The notes beneath the pieces were generated by a model. The model had not been told where the DNA came from and did not search any database. It was given only the letters and a program-made list of their open reading frames with translations. From FEN-1350 sp964643355 (GTDB lineage: Bacteria; Planctomycetota; Phycisphaerae; Sedimentisphaerales; Anaerohalosphaeraceae), in contig CAZXPW010000003.1 in the NCBI GenBank assembly GCA_964643355.1, positions 77,355 to 141,354 of the forward strand: DNA of 64,000 nucleotides, read 5' to 3'. This document shows, piece by piece, positions 35,482 to 44,278 of this stretch (the stretch's first letter is position 1; each line of letters starts with the position of its first letter). The translations under genes and the position numbers were made by a program.

Positions 35482-36414
35482 ATGATGAACCGACACATCC
35501 ATCGAGAGCACGGCGGCTTTACGCTGATGGAGCTGCTGGTGGTCATCGCCATCATCTCCATGCTGGTGATGATTATGGCCCCCGGCCTGCACAAGGTGAT
35601 GAAGTCCGCCAAGGCCCTCAAACAAAAAGCCGTCCTGCATTCCATTGAAGTCGGCCTGGAATTCTTTCACGACGAAAACGACGGCTATCCCCAGTCGAAA
35701 GTGGAATCCAACAATGGCAATCCGCCGCTGATCTGCGGCGCCCAGCACCTCGCCGAGGCCCTCCTCGGACGCGACCAGCGAGGATTCGATCCGGTCAGCA
35801 AATGGTACGCCCCCCAACAAAACGCCGCCCTGAAGGAGTATCAAGACGATCCGACCAGTCTTCATCGACGAAGAAAAATCTATTCAGAACTGAAGGATTC
35901 GGCCGTCGTTCTTCTCGAACAACTGTACGACGGGTACAGCGGTCCCGTCTATTCTTCCGACGGCACCGGGAAAATCCTGGCCCCCGTCATCACGGATATC
36001 TTTCGTCATCGCAAGGTGGTTCTGGCCGGCGGTCAGCAGTATTTCGTCGGCAATCCCATCCTCTATTACAAAGCCAACGAAGAGACCAAGAATTTCGACT
36101 GGGATCCGCTGCCGTCGAATCTTTCGCGTCTGGTGTACAACTACGACGACAATGCCGAACTGATCAAGCTCGGCCCCGTGCAGGATCCGGCCAATCGCAA
36201 GCACCTGTTCGATCCGGCCGAACCCTACAGTTACACCGATCCACAGGGAGTCGCCAAGACCGGCACCGGAAGAGAGAGATTCTACAATACGATTACCGAT
36301 CCGACGGTGCAGAATTTTCGTAAACCGTACAATCCCCAGTCCTTTATCCTGATGTCCGCCGGATATGACGGAATCTTCGGTACCAAGGACGATGTGACCA
36401 ATTTCAACTATTGA
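35482..36414 (+). CDS. Long pseudopilin, SAGxDG family member 2
   Basis: 310 residues. Prepilin segment GGFTLMELLVVIAIISML with Gly -1 and Glu +5. Shared blocks with its paralogues: CGAQHLAEALLGRDQRGFDP, GNPILYYKA and C-terminal SFILMSAGYDGIFGTKDDV. The middle (about 115-200) is specific to this copy. GAGGAACG precedes the ATG at 35482; a second ATG follows at 35485. Function not known beyond the pseudopilin fold. Confidence 0.85.
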   Translation: MMNRHIHREHGGFTLMELLVVIAIISMLVMIMAPGLHKVMKSAKALKQKAVLHSIEVGLEFFHDENDGYPQSKVESNNGNPPLICGAQHLAEALLGRDQRGFDPVSKWYAPQQNAALKEYQDDPTSLHRRRKIYSELKDSAVVLLEQLYDGYSGPVYSSDGTGKILAPVITDIFRHRKVVLAGGQQYFVGNPILYYKANEETKNFDWDPLPSNLSRLVYNYDDNAELIKLGPVQDPANRKHLFDPAEPYSYTDPQGVAKTGTGRERFYNTITDPTVQNFRKPYNPQSFILMSAGYDGIFGTKDDVTNFNY

Positions 36415-36457
36415 CGGCCCATCCGCTCGATGCGCCGCCGAGCAAGGAGTCACGGAC

Positions 36458-37360
36458 ATGAAACGCTATCCTCCATCCGATCGAACGCAACCCGCCTTCA
36501 CGCTGGTCGAGGTCGTCACGGCCATCGCCATCATCGCGATCCTGGCCGCGATTCTGGTCCCGGCGTTCAATCTGGCGTTCCGAACGGCGACCAATGTCAA
36601 ACAAAAAGCCCAATTCAACAGCATCAATATCGCATTAGAGGGTTTCCGTACCGATTTTGGAGATTATCCGGAATCGACCGGCGCCAATGCGGGCATGTAT
36701 TGTGGGGCCCAGCGCCTGGCCGAAGCCGTGATCGGATATGACGGTTTTGGCTTTCATCCCAAGTCCGTTTTTGCCGAGGATGGGACCATTCCGAATCCCG
36801 CGGGGACGGGACAAATCGATATCTATCTGCCCGCGGTGACCGGAACCGATCGCGAAAAGAGTCTTCGGGCACGGAAGGGACCCTATCTGGAACTGGAGAC
36901 GGCCAATGGGATCAAATTGATTGACCTGTATGGAAGCGGCGAAACGGGGGCTCTTCCCGAAAATACCTATGTCCTGACCGACGCTTATGGCATGGTGACT
37001 CATCGCCTGACGAAAAAACGCGTGGGGATGCCGATTCTGTATTACAAGGCGGATGTTACCGCATTCGAACACGATTGGAGACTGGTCTATACGCCGGATA
37101 ACACGGGCAGTCGCCGCAATATCATCAACCTGCGAGACAATTTCCCCATCCTTAATCTGCCGGTCCCCTTTGATCTGACCAAGGAGCATCCCCTGCGGTA
37201 CCAGGGAAATGAATCCGAATTTTATCAGGCGATCGGTAATCCCAATTATACCAATCCCGCACGGCCGTTCAGATCGGAATCGTTTATTCTCCATTCGGCC
37301 GGCGGCGACGGTCTCTATGGTACGCCCGACGATGTGTTCAATTTCGACCCAGGCAAATAA
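36458..37360 (+). CDS. Long pseudopilin, SAGxDG family member 3
   Basis: 300 residues. The prepilin segment PAFTLVEVVTAIAIIAIL has Glu +5 but Ala at -1. Shared blocks: CGAQRLAEAVIGYDGFGFHP, GMPILYYKA and C-terminal SFILHSAGGDGLYGTPDDV. AAGGAG stands before the ATG. The three paralogues are not adjacent copies of one sequence: they are clearly diverged, with the GspG-like gene between the first and second. Confidence 0.85.
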   Translation: MKRYPPSDRTQPAFTLVEVVTAIAIIAILAAILVPAFNLAFRTATNVKQKAQFNSINIALEGFRTDFGDYPESTGANAGMYCGAQRLAEAVIGYDGFGFHPKSVFAEDGTIPNPAGTGQIDIYLPAVTGTDREKSLRARKGPYLELETANGIKLIDLYGSGETGALPENTYVLTDAYGMVTHRLTKKRVGMPILYYKADVTAFEHDWRLVYTPDNTGSRRNIINLRDNFPILNLPVPFDLTKEHPLRYQGNESEFYQAIGNPNYTNPARPFRSESFILHSAGGDGLYGTPDDVFNFDPGK

Positions 37361-37407
37361 GGATCTATTGTCCCAGACCCGGTAAGGAATACCAACCCAG
37401 GACATCG

Positions 37408-38223
37408 ATGACCCGACCCTCGAGACAATCCGCTCTGACGCTGGTGGAAATGCTGGCCGTTCTGGCGATCGTCGCGATCCTTTTTGCCATCGGGGTTCCC
37501 GCGGCCAAGAAAATCGTCGAGTCCTTCGATTCTTCGGCCAATATCCGCAGCGTCATTTCCGCCGCCCTCGGTAACGCCCGATCCGTCGCCATGAGCGAAG
37601 GCGTCTGGGCGGGCCTTCGTTTTCAGCAGGACAAACTCGGAAACCAGTATATGATCCTGATCCGATACGATTATGACGCTACGGGTCTTGCCAGCGGATT
37701 TCGTGCCGTCGAAAGTCGAAAGCCCATGAAACTGCCCGAATCCATCGGGGTGATGGATTTATACTGGTACAATTCGACGAAGTCCATGGAAGAGCCGATC
37801 GCGGACGATTCGATCCTCGATCCGAGCAAGCAGGGTGCCGTCGCTATGACCAATACGACGACTTTTTCGATCATCTTTTCCAAAGAAGGGCGTTTGGTTA
37901 CCCACGATGTCCAAGTGATGGTCCGTGATATTCGCTTTGTCCCACCGCCGCCGATGAACTATGAGCCGAGTAAAGATGATGTATTTAATACGCAACTCAA
38001 TGTGGATGCGGCCGCTGCCGCGAATCCGCCGAAAAGGATATTTTATCAGGACAACTATCCGACATTGGGTTTACATAAAGAACCCAGCCGGAACAGCTTC
38101 ATTATCTACGACAAGAAAAAGCTCGCGGCCGTTCCCGCGGGAAAACGCTGGACCCTGTATCTGTCGTCCCTTCCGTTGGAGTATGTAAATCCGAATACCG
38201 GCGAGTTGATGGGCCTGCAATAA
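37408..38223 (+). CDS. GspH/FimT-like minor pseudopilin
   Basis: 271 residues. Prepilin segment SALTLVEMLAVLAIVAIL (Ala -1, Leu +1, Glu +5), followed by the GspH/FimT pattern: ANIRSVISAALGNARSVAMSEG and GLRF. Longer than typical GspH (about 170). The C-terminal half carries FSIIFSKEGRLV, typical of the GspH beta-sheet, and an additional 90 residues. Confidence 0.75.
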   Translation: MTRPSRQSALTLVEMLAVLAIVAILFAIGVPAAKKIVESFDSSANIRSVISAALGNARSVAMSEGVWAGLRFQQDKLGNQYMILIRYDYDATGLASGFRAVESRKPMKLPESIGVMDLYWYNSTKSMEEPIADDSILDPSKQGAVAMTNTTTFSIIFSKEGRLVTHDVQVMVRDIRFVPPPPMNYEPSKDDVFNTQLNVDAAAAANPPKRIFYQDNYPTLGLHKEPSRNSFIIYDKKKLAAVPAGKRWTLYLSSLPLEYVNPNTGELMGLQ

Positions 38224-38233
38224 GGAAATTCGA

Positions 38234-39313
38234 ATGAAACAAGCGGCGTTCAAATCCGGTTTTTCGCTCACCGAGGTCCTGATGGCCGCCGGGATCCTCG
38301 TGGTTGGCTTTATGCTGGTCGCCGGGACCTTCCCTGTCGGCGTCAAGCTCACCGCCGTCGCCACCGAAAAAACCATCGGCGTCGTTGCCGCCGAAGAAGC
38401 GATGGCCAAGATTCATCTATTCGGCATCGATCCCAACCTCCTGCCTTCCGATCGCCATGTCCCGTATGACGGGATCAGCGTCCAGCAGTATTGGCTATCC
38501 GAACCTCAAAAGTCGCCCTTTATCTCCAGCGAGGCCTTCGCCAGTCTTCGCCGGCTCTATGGGACGAACTTCGCCTCCCTCTATGCCGATGAATATTTCC
38601 AGGCCGAATCCCTGTATCCCTCGACGGCGACTTTGGATCCGTTGTCGGCGGCCGGATCCCGGATCAAGACCGATCCCGACGATCCCCAGCGGTATTTCTG
38701 GTCGGCCCTGTGCCGTCGGCTCTATCATACCAGCAACGAGATCCAGGTTACGATCTTTGTCAGCCGCATGGCGGGACAGAATGCGCGATATCCTCGCTAT
38801 AATTTCAATCGGGTTACCGGCGTTCCGATTTCTCCGGCTACCTGGTTGGCATCGAGCTATCCCACGCCGGTCCCGGTGATGGTTCAAACAATCACCGGAT
38901 CCCACATCGGATTTCAACAGGGCATCCGCTGGACCTACTACTTCCAAAAAATTTCCGTTACCCCGGCCGACAGGGCCAAAGCGACCTATATTACTAAGGA
39001 TGCGATTCTGCTGGACGATCAGTACGGCCGATTGATGCGCGTATTGGATGTTCGATATCCCAATCCGGCCGTCGCCGGTGATCTGGGAGAAATCACTCTG
39101 GTCCGGGCCGTCGATAGCGATGGAAATCCCGCCACCGTGATTCCCGCCGATGGGGATGGGCTGTTGATCCAGGAGTATGCCGCGGCCAATACGATCCGGC
39201 AGATCTGGATTGTTCCGCCGGCGATGGCGCCCAGTGGTGCCACCTCGTCCAGTACTCCGCCGAAGGTCATCGGCCGCAACCCCTGTGTCGGCGTCTTTCA
39301 GGGACAATTATAG
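38234..39313 (+). CDS. GspI/PilV-like minor pseudopilin
   Basis: 359 residues. Prepilin segment SGFSLTEVLMAAGILVVGFM with Gly -1 and Glu +5, closest to PilV/GspI. The rest (VPYDGISVQQYW; LYHTSNEIQVTIFVSRM) is unlike short GspI and much longer than its usual 120 residues. It follows the GspH-like gene by 10 bases. Confidence 0.7.
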   Translation: MKQAAFKSGFSLTEVLMAAGILVVGFMLVAGTFPVGVKLTAVATEKTIGVVAAEEAMAKIHLFGIDPNLLPSDRHVPYDGISVQQYWLSEPQKSPFISSEAFASLRRLYGTNFASLYADEYFQAESLYPSTATLDPLSAAGSRIKTDPDDPQRYFWSALCRRLYHTSNEIQVTIFVSRMAGQNARYPRYNFNRVTGVPISPATWLASSYPTPVPVMVQTITGSHIGFQQGIRWTYYFQKISVTPADRAKATYITKDAILLDDQYGRLMRVLDVRYPNPAVAGDLGEITLVRAVDSDGNPATVIPADGDGLLIQEYAAANTIRQIWIVPPAMAPSGATSSSTPPKVIGRNPCVGVFQGQL

Positions 39314-39323
39314 AGAGTCTGCC

Positions 39324-40490
39324 GTGCGACGATACGATAACAAGGCGTTCACGATTCTCGAGCTGCTGGTGGCTATGGCGCTGCTGGTGGCCATGATGGC
39401 CGTCTCCGGTCTGGTCTTCAAGATGGCGATCGATACCCATCGCCGCGCCGAAGCTACCGGCGAACTGACCCGTCGTCTGCGGGCAATCACCGATCAACTC
39501 GACGCCGATTTTAAGGGCCTGCGTACCGATTGCGAAATCTTCATCGGCTGGGTTCCGGTTCCCGTGGATGCCCAGGGAAAGCGGTTGCCCTCGAACACCC
39601 CGCCGGCCAATGTCCATCACTATGCCCGTTTTGATAAGATCCTGTTCTATGCCAACGGCAACTTCCAAACCTATGATCAGTATCGTTTTGAGGATTCGGA
39701 GGCCGCCACAAAGGTCTGGATGGCGTATGTCCCCGGCAATGTAGCGCGGGTGTGCTATTCCCATGCCGAAGATGGCACGGCCGCAAGCAATCCGATTGAA
39801 CAGTTGCCCTCGCGTCGGCTCCTGGCCCGCAGCCAGCATATCTACGCTCCCGATGCTCGGCTGACGCCGACATTGGATCCGACCACCTCGGCGACTTTGT
39901 TGGCTTCGTTTACGCCGAATTTTGTGAATACCGGTCAGTATGACGGCCTGGATCCGCTTCTGTGGACGGCTTTGCCGCGCGGGACGGATCCTGTCAACTT
40001 GAAGTTGCTATTGTTGTCTCGAATTTTCGGGTATTCGCTGACGGCCCTCAATCTGCCATCCAGCGATAGCGACTACCCGTTTATAACACACAGTGGTTCT
40101 TTTGTGAGCATTGTCGGCGGCCTGATTGCCGATCCAACCGTTCGGCCGGTGACCAATCCCCATTTGATGTTTGGCCAGGGCGTTGGCGAATTCAAGATCC
40201 AGTGCTGGTATGAATACAATTCCGGAACCGCTGCCCAAGTCGCCAAATCCGGCCGCTGGTACCCGGAGGTCGATCCCAACGGCGATGGAGATTTGACCGA
40301 CTCCGATTTTGTCCGCCTTCTCCCGGCCTCGATGGGCAGCGGGATGCTGGCGGCGCTGTATCCCGGCGGCGGAGATGGACGCACCCCGCCCGGCCCCGGC
40401 AAGGCCCTGAAATTCACTTTTACTCTGTTTGATTCGCGGGGGGTGTTCAAAAGTGGAAAGACCTTTACCCACATCGTCTATTTGAAGTAA
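39324..40490 (+). CDS. GspJ/PilW-like minor pseudopilin
   Basis: 388 residues. Starts at GTG 39324 (VRRYDNKAFTILEL), 10 bases after the previous stop; the longer open frame upstream lies inside that gene. Prepilin segment AFTILELLVAMALLVAMM has Ala -1 and Glu +5. RRAEATGELTRRLRAITDQLDADF after the helix is the GspJ/PilW pattern. A calcium-type loop DPNGDGDLTDSDF occurs in the last quarter. Confidence 0.75.
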   Translation: MRRYDNKAFTILELLVAMALLVAMMAVSGLVFKMAIDTHRRAEATGELTRRLRAITDQLDADFKGLRTDCEIFIGWVPVPVDAQGKRLPSNTPPANVHHYARFDKILFYANGNFQTYDQYRFEDSEAATKVWMAYVPGNVARVCYSHAEDGTAASNPIEQLPSRRLLARSQHIYAPDARLTPTLDPTTSATLLASFTPNFVNTGQYDGLDPLLWTALPRGTDPVNLKLLLLSRIFGYSLTALNLPSSDSDYPFITHSGSFVSIVGGLIADPTVRPVTNPHLMFGQGVGEFKIQCWYEYNSGTAAQVAKSGRWYPEVDPNGDGDLTDSDFVRLLPASMGSGMLAALYPGGGDGRTPPGPGKALKFTFTLFDSRGVFKSGKTFTHIVYLK

Positions 40491-40506
40491 TGACGGGGGA
40501 ACGGCC

Positions 40507-43500
40507 ATGATTCCTATAACCGAAACATCAATCCATGCTCTTGGAAAGCGGCGGTCGGGTTCGGCCCTGATCCTGGTTGTCGTCCTGACGGTCCTGTTGA
40601 GTCTGATCGGCCTGATGTTTATCCTGGCCTCGCGGATCGAGCAGGCCACCAGCGCCTCGGTCAGCGTTGAGCGGGATCTGTCCGCCGCCGCTGATTCGGT
40701 CGTCGATCGCATCAACAAGGTTCTCGTCGATGATCTTTTCGGCGCCAGACGACAGGCCCGTCTGTGCAGCGGGGCCTCTGAGAATGTTCCGGGCACGGCG
40801 GTCGCCTACAACGAACGGTATGATTCGCCGGGCACGATGGATCCCTGGCTGATGAGCGTTAATCCCGGATGGTCAGAGATCGATACGGTCAGCCCTGCGG
40901 ATTTGCGGAACGATATCGTGACATGGTTCAATCTCTCAGATCTGTACTTCGACATCTTCGGGATTTCCGGGTTTAATGTGTATGGTCTCATGGGACCGGG
41001 GATGAAAGTGGGACCGGATCTGTATTACGCGTCGACGGCCCTGGCGGGCACGCCCCAGATTTCCTCCAACATCGGATTGCCGAAAGCCGACGCCGACGGC
41101 GACGGCGTGTGGGACAGCATCTGGATCAAACTGCCCAACATCAATTCCTCCAAGGGCGAGCCGATCTATTCGGCCGTGCGGATTCTCGACAACTGCGCTT
41201 TGCTGAATCTCAACACCGCCTTCAAACTGGAAGCGACCAGCGACGGTCCGTATCTTTCGGCTCTGGACTACGAGCGATTCCGTCGCGGCGGGGATCGCAA
41301 TGACGATCGTCCCGCCGACGATGTCCCGCTGGCCGATCGGATCCGCAAAGCCCGCATGGCCGATCCGGCCGCCGTGCTCGACACCGTCGCGCAGTATCAC
41401 AATCGGGTCATTCTGAAGATCGAGAAACCGGATCCGGCCCGCTATCGCCTCTTCGACCTGGCCGACGAACTGGAGCTCCGCAATCGATTTCTCCTCTCGT
41501 CCTCTTTTGAGAGCCGTTTGGAGCGAAGAGATGTCGCCAATTTGACATTTGACGCCGGAGTTCCCGGTGTAGGGGGTGGGGGATTGTATTCGGCCTTGTT
41601 TATTCCCGTGACCGACGAGTCCAGGACCATTACCGTCAGTACCGGCTCCTATACGCGCACAAAATTCGACGAATGGAAAATCCGGATGAACTCGGCGAAT
41701 TTTGACGACAAAAGCGGCGCCTATTATTTGCCGTCGGCCCCCGCTCCGGATCAGGAACCCGAGATTGACTTTCGCTGGAAGTATGACCGGCGGCATGTTT
41801 GCACCTTCTACAGCTTCGATCGCAATATCCGTTCGGGTCCGGACATGATCCTCGATCCGATCGTCGAGTCTCTCCGGGAGGCCTACCTGCGTCAGGTCGA
41901 TCCCTCTGTCAAGGCCCAAAGGTTGGCGATGCTGGATACCGTAATGGCCGTATTCTGGCCCGCCAACGGTTCGGTTGTCGCGACCCGCGATCTGGTCATC
42001 GACAACACCCCCGAATCCCGCCGTGCCATCCTGCAGTTGCTCTATGCCCTGCGGGCCTATTACCTGCGGTATGGACTGATAAAAGAAAACTCCATCCTGA
42101 CGCTCGATCAGATCCGGGCCGATCTGGCCGATCCGGCCCACCCACGGCGACTGCTCAACAAGGCCGCGCGAAAGGCCGCACAGACTGTCGCCAACATGAT
42201 CGACTATCTGGATGATACCTCTGCGACCCTGGGGCCATTGTTTCAGAAAAATTCCGACCCGACTTTCATTAACGAGGCCGTCGTCCGACAACTGGTCAGC
42301 GATGTTTCCCGCAACGCGTCCAATAACAGCATCGATCTGTCCTCTGATCCGCGGTACGATTTCGGTCTGGGTTCCCATGTCGTCTATGGCTACGAACGCC
42401 AGCCGTTTATTTCGGAATTGTATTGTACTTTTTCCTCCAGTGGTATCGGCCGGTTTGCGGTTGAGTTTGTAAATCCCTATGACCAGGATATCTCTCTAAC
42501 GGGATGGAGAATTGTGGCGGGGAATCCCAAGAATAATCCAAGAACTTTGGTATTTCCGCCCTCTAATATCACCGTTCCAAAAGGCACGACCACGGCCCCC
42601 GGCCGATTTGTTCTGCGAAATACCAACTGGGGGGTTCTGCCGAATTCGACTCCGACTTACGAATGGGCTCAACTGGCCAGCGGTTTTTTTGTCGATGATG
42701 TGATCCTTCTGCAACGCCCGATACCTGATGGCAAGGGCGGAACAACCTGGTTGACGGTAGATGGGACCCCCAAAGATCAGATTTCTCCCTTGGTGATTGA
42801 TGGCACGCACACCAGCAAACGCGATGATCGGGCCTGGAAATTTGCCCGGGCCAACGAATTTGTTCGTGATCAGGGCTCCGAGACCCTGGGCAGTCCCAAC
42901 AATGCCACCATCCCCGGCGGCAAGAAGTCCTACCAGATGCCCGTGGCCGACGACAACACCGCGACCGTCTCCAGGCCCCTGACGACGCTTGGGGATTTTG
43001 AAAAGATTCTGACTCTCGGCAGCGAGTGGATCGCCGCCGATGATCCAAATGCGATTACGCATTTTATGGGATTGGCTTCGAATGAGGGTGATGTCAGAAC
43101 GGATATTGTGTCCGCTCCGGAGATTCTCCGGTATGTCGGTTTTCTCAACCGGCCGGCCGGAAACCTTCCGGGGCGGATCAATATCAATACCGCTCCGTGG
43201 GAAGTGATTCGTGCCGCCATCCCTCCCCGGACGGATTTCGTCAAGGCCGGGGACAAGTGGGAGGCGGATCCGAAGAAATTCGCGGATGAACTGGCTCGAA
43301 CGATAGCCAGAGTCGGAACTCCCGCCCCGTTTGAGTCGATCGCGGATCTGGTCAATTCGTCCAAACATGCAGATATTGCCGCGCTGTTGACCAAATGGAA
43401 GGATGATCCTTCCGACAATGTCGGCGATCCATCCATGACCGACGATATCGAGGAGCGAGACTGGATCCTTTCGCGGATGTCGAATATTTTCACCGTCCGC

Positions 43501-43695
43501 AGCGATACCTTCACGGCCTATATCGCCATCCGGATCGGCACACCGCGCGTGGTGCCCGATGCCAATCCGGCCAGCCGCGTCGTTGATGTCGATGCCGACC
43601 GCCGGTATATCGCCATTTTTGACCGCAGCGCGGTCGATCGACCCGACGAATCACCGCGATTGGTTGCTCTGCATCGGGTCTCGGACCCCCGATAA
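40507..43695 (+). CDS. Giant GspK-like protein with lamin-tail-like insert
   Basis: 1062 residues, about three times a normal GspK. N-terminal SGSALILVVVLTVLLSLIGL lacks Glu +5, as GspK does; the long periplasmic part follows. The GspK hallmark GRININTAPWEVIRA with a nearby helix-hairpin-type FESIADLV lies near residues 885-960. Between about 640 and 720 there is a beta-rich stretch (RFAVEFVNPYDQDISLTGWRI, here shortened to VEFVNPYDQDISLTGW, then PGRFVLRN) resembling a lamin-tail domain. The tip position of GspK in the pseudopilus makes this a candidate surface-contact domain. It is the last gene of the locus. Confidence 0.8.
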   Translation: MIPITETSIHALGKRRSGSALILVVVLTVLLSLIGLMFILASRIEQATSASVSVERDLSAAADSVVDRINKVLVDDLFGARRQARLCSGASENVPGTAVAYNERYDSPGTMDPWLMSVNPGWSEIDTVSPADLRNDIVTWFNLSDLYFDIFGISGFNVYGLMGPGMKVGPDLYYASTALAGTPQISSNIGLPKADADGDGVWDSIWIKLPNINSSKGEPIYSAVRILDNCALLNLNTAFKLEATSDGPYLSALDYERFRRGGDRNDDRPADDVPLADRIRKARMADPAAVLDTVAQYHNRVILKIEKPDPARYRLFDLADELELRNRFLLSSSFESRLERRDVANLTFDAGVPGVGGGGLYSALFIPVTDESRTITVSTGSYTRTKFDEWKIRMNSANFDDKSGAYYLPSAPAPDQEPEIDFRWKYDRRHVCTFYSFDRNIRSGPDMILDPIVESLREAYLRQVDPSVKAQRLAMLDTVMAVFWPANGSVVATRDLVIDNTPESRRAILQLLYALRAYYLRYGLIKENSILTLDQIRADLADPAHPRRLLNKAARKAAQTVANMIDYLDDTSATLGPLFQKNSDPTFINEAVVRQLVSDVSRNASNNSIDLSSDPRYDFGLGSHVVYGYERQPFISELYCTFSSSGIGRFAVEFVNPYDQDISLTGWRIVAGNPKNNPRTLVFPPSNITVPKGTTTAPGRFVLRNTNWGVLPNSTPTYEWAQLASGFFVDDVILLQRPIPDGKGGTTWLTVDGTPKDQISPLVIDGTHTSKRDDRAWKFARANEFVRDQGSETLGSPNNATIPGGKKSYQMPVADDNTATVSRPLTTLGDFEKILTLGSEWIAADDPNAITHFMGLASNEGDVRTDIVSAPEILRYVGFLNRPAGNLPGRININTAPWEVIRAAIPPRTDFVKAGDKWEADPKKFADELARTIARVGTPAPFESIADLVNSSKHADIAALLTKWKDDPSDNVGDPSMTDDIEERDWILSRMSNIFTVRSDTFTAYIAIRIGTPRVVPDANPASRVVDVDADRRYIAIFDRSAVDRPDESPRLVALHRVSDPR

Positions 43696-43705
43696 ACCCC
43701 GGCGC

Positions 43706-43734
43706 TTGACAATTCCGTTCGCCGTCCCTAAGCT
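43706..43734 (+). promoter_or_regulatory. Promoter giving a leaderless mRNA
   Basis: TTGACA at 43706-43711, 17-base spacer, TAAGCT at 43729-43734. The expected transcription start (about 43741) coincides with the ATG of the next gene. Confidence 0.5.
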
Positions 43735-43740
43735 GTGGGC

Positions 43741-44262
43741 ATGGTATCCTGTGTCAATCATTACGAGGCCGCTTTCGGCCAGTGGCTCGCGGAAAACCGC
43801 GTCCAGCATATCGGCGTCGATCAGACGCGTCGCCGCTGGTTCGCCCGCGATTGGATCAAATCGTTCGATTATGTCCTCTATCCAGACGGCCGCCGCGTCC
43901 TATTGGCCGAGGTCAAGGGCCGCGGCTTTTCCGGCCCCGTACTCCGCAACCTCTCCGGCTTGCAGAACTGGGTTACGCGCGAGGATATCCGGGGACTCTT
44001 GGAGTGGCAGCAGGTTTTTCAGCGGCAACATCCCGCTGCCGACGCGCTGCTGGTCTTCGCTTACGACCTGCGCCGAGTCGAGGTCGAGACCCATGGCGAC
44101 GAAACCTTTGAGTATGATCGCCGCCGATACGCCTTCTATGCCGTCCGTCTGGAGGACTATGCCCAGAATATGACCTGTCGGAGTCCCCGCTGGCAGACGG
44201 TCATGCTGCCGATCGACCCCTTTCGTAAACTGGCGAAACCCATTCGACAATGGCTTGAATAA
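43741..44262 (+). CDS. HYExAFE-type protein of unknown function
   Basis: 173 residues. Begins with HYEAAFGQWLAEN near residue 7, the motif after which this planctomycete family is named. The remainder (SFDYVLYPDGRRVLLAEVKGR) has the D...E-V-K spacing of PD-(D/E)XK-type nuclease folds; this is only a suggestion. ATG 43741 is chosen; there is no ribosome-binding site, which fits leaderless translation from the promoter at 43706. It precedes bioB by 16 bases and may be co-transcribed with it. Confidence 0.65.
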   Translation: MVSCVNHYEAAFGQWLAENRVQHIGVDQTRRRWFARDWIKSFDYVLYPDGRRVLLAEVKGRGFSGPVLRNLSGLQNWVTREDIRGLLEWQQVFQRQHPAADALLVFAYDLRRVEVETHGDETFEYDRRRYAFYAVRLEDYAQNMTCRSPRWQTVMLPIDPFRKLAKPIRQWLE

Positions 44263-44278
44263 TCCGACCGGAGTCGCG

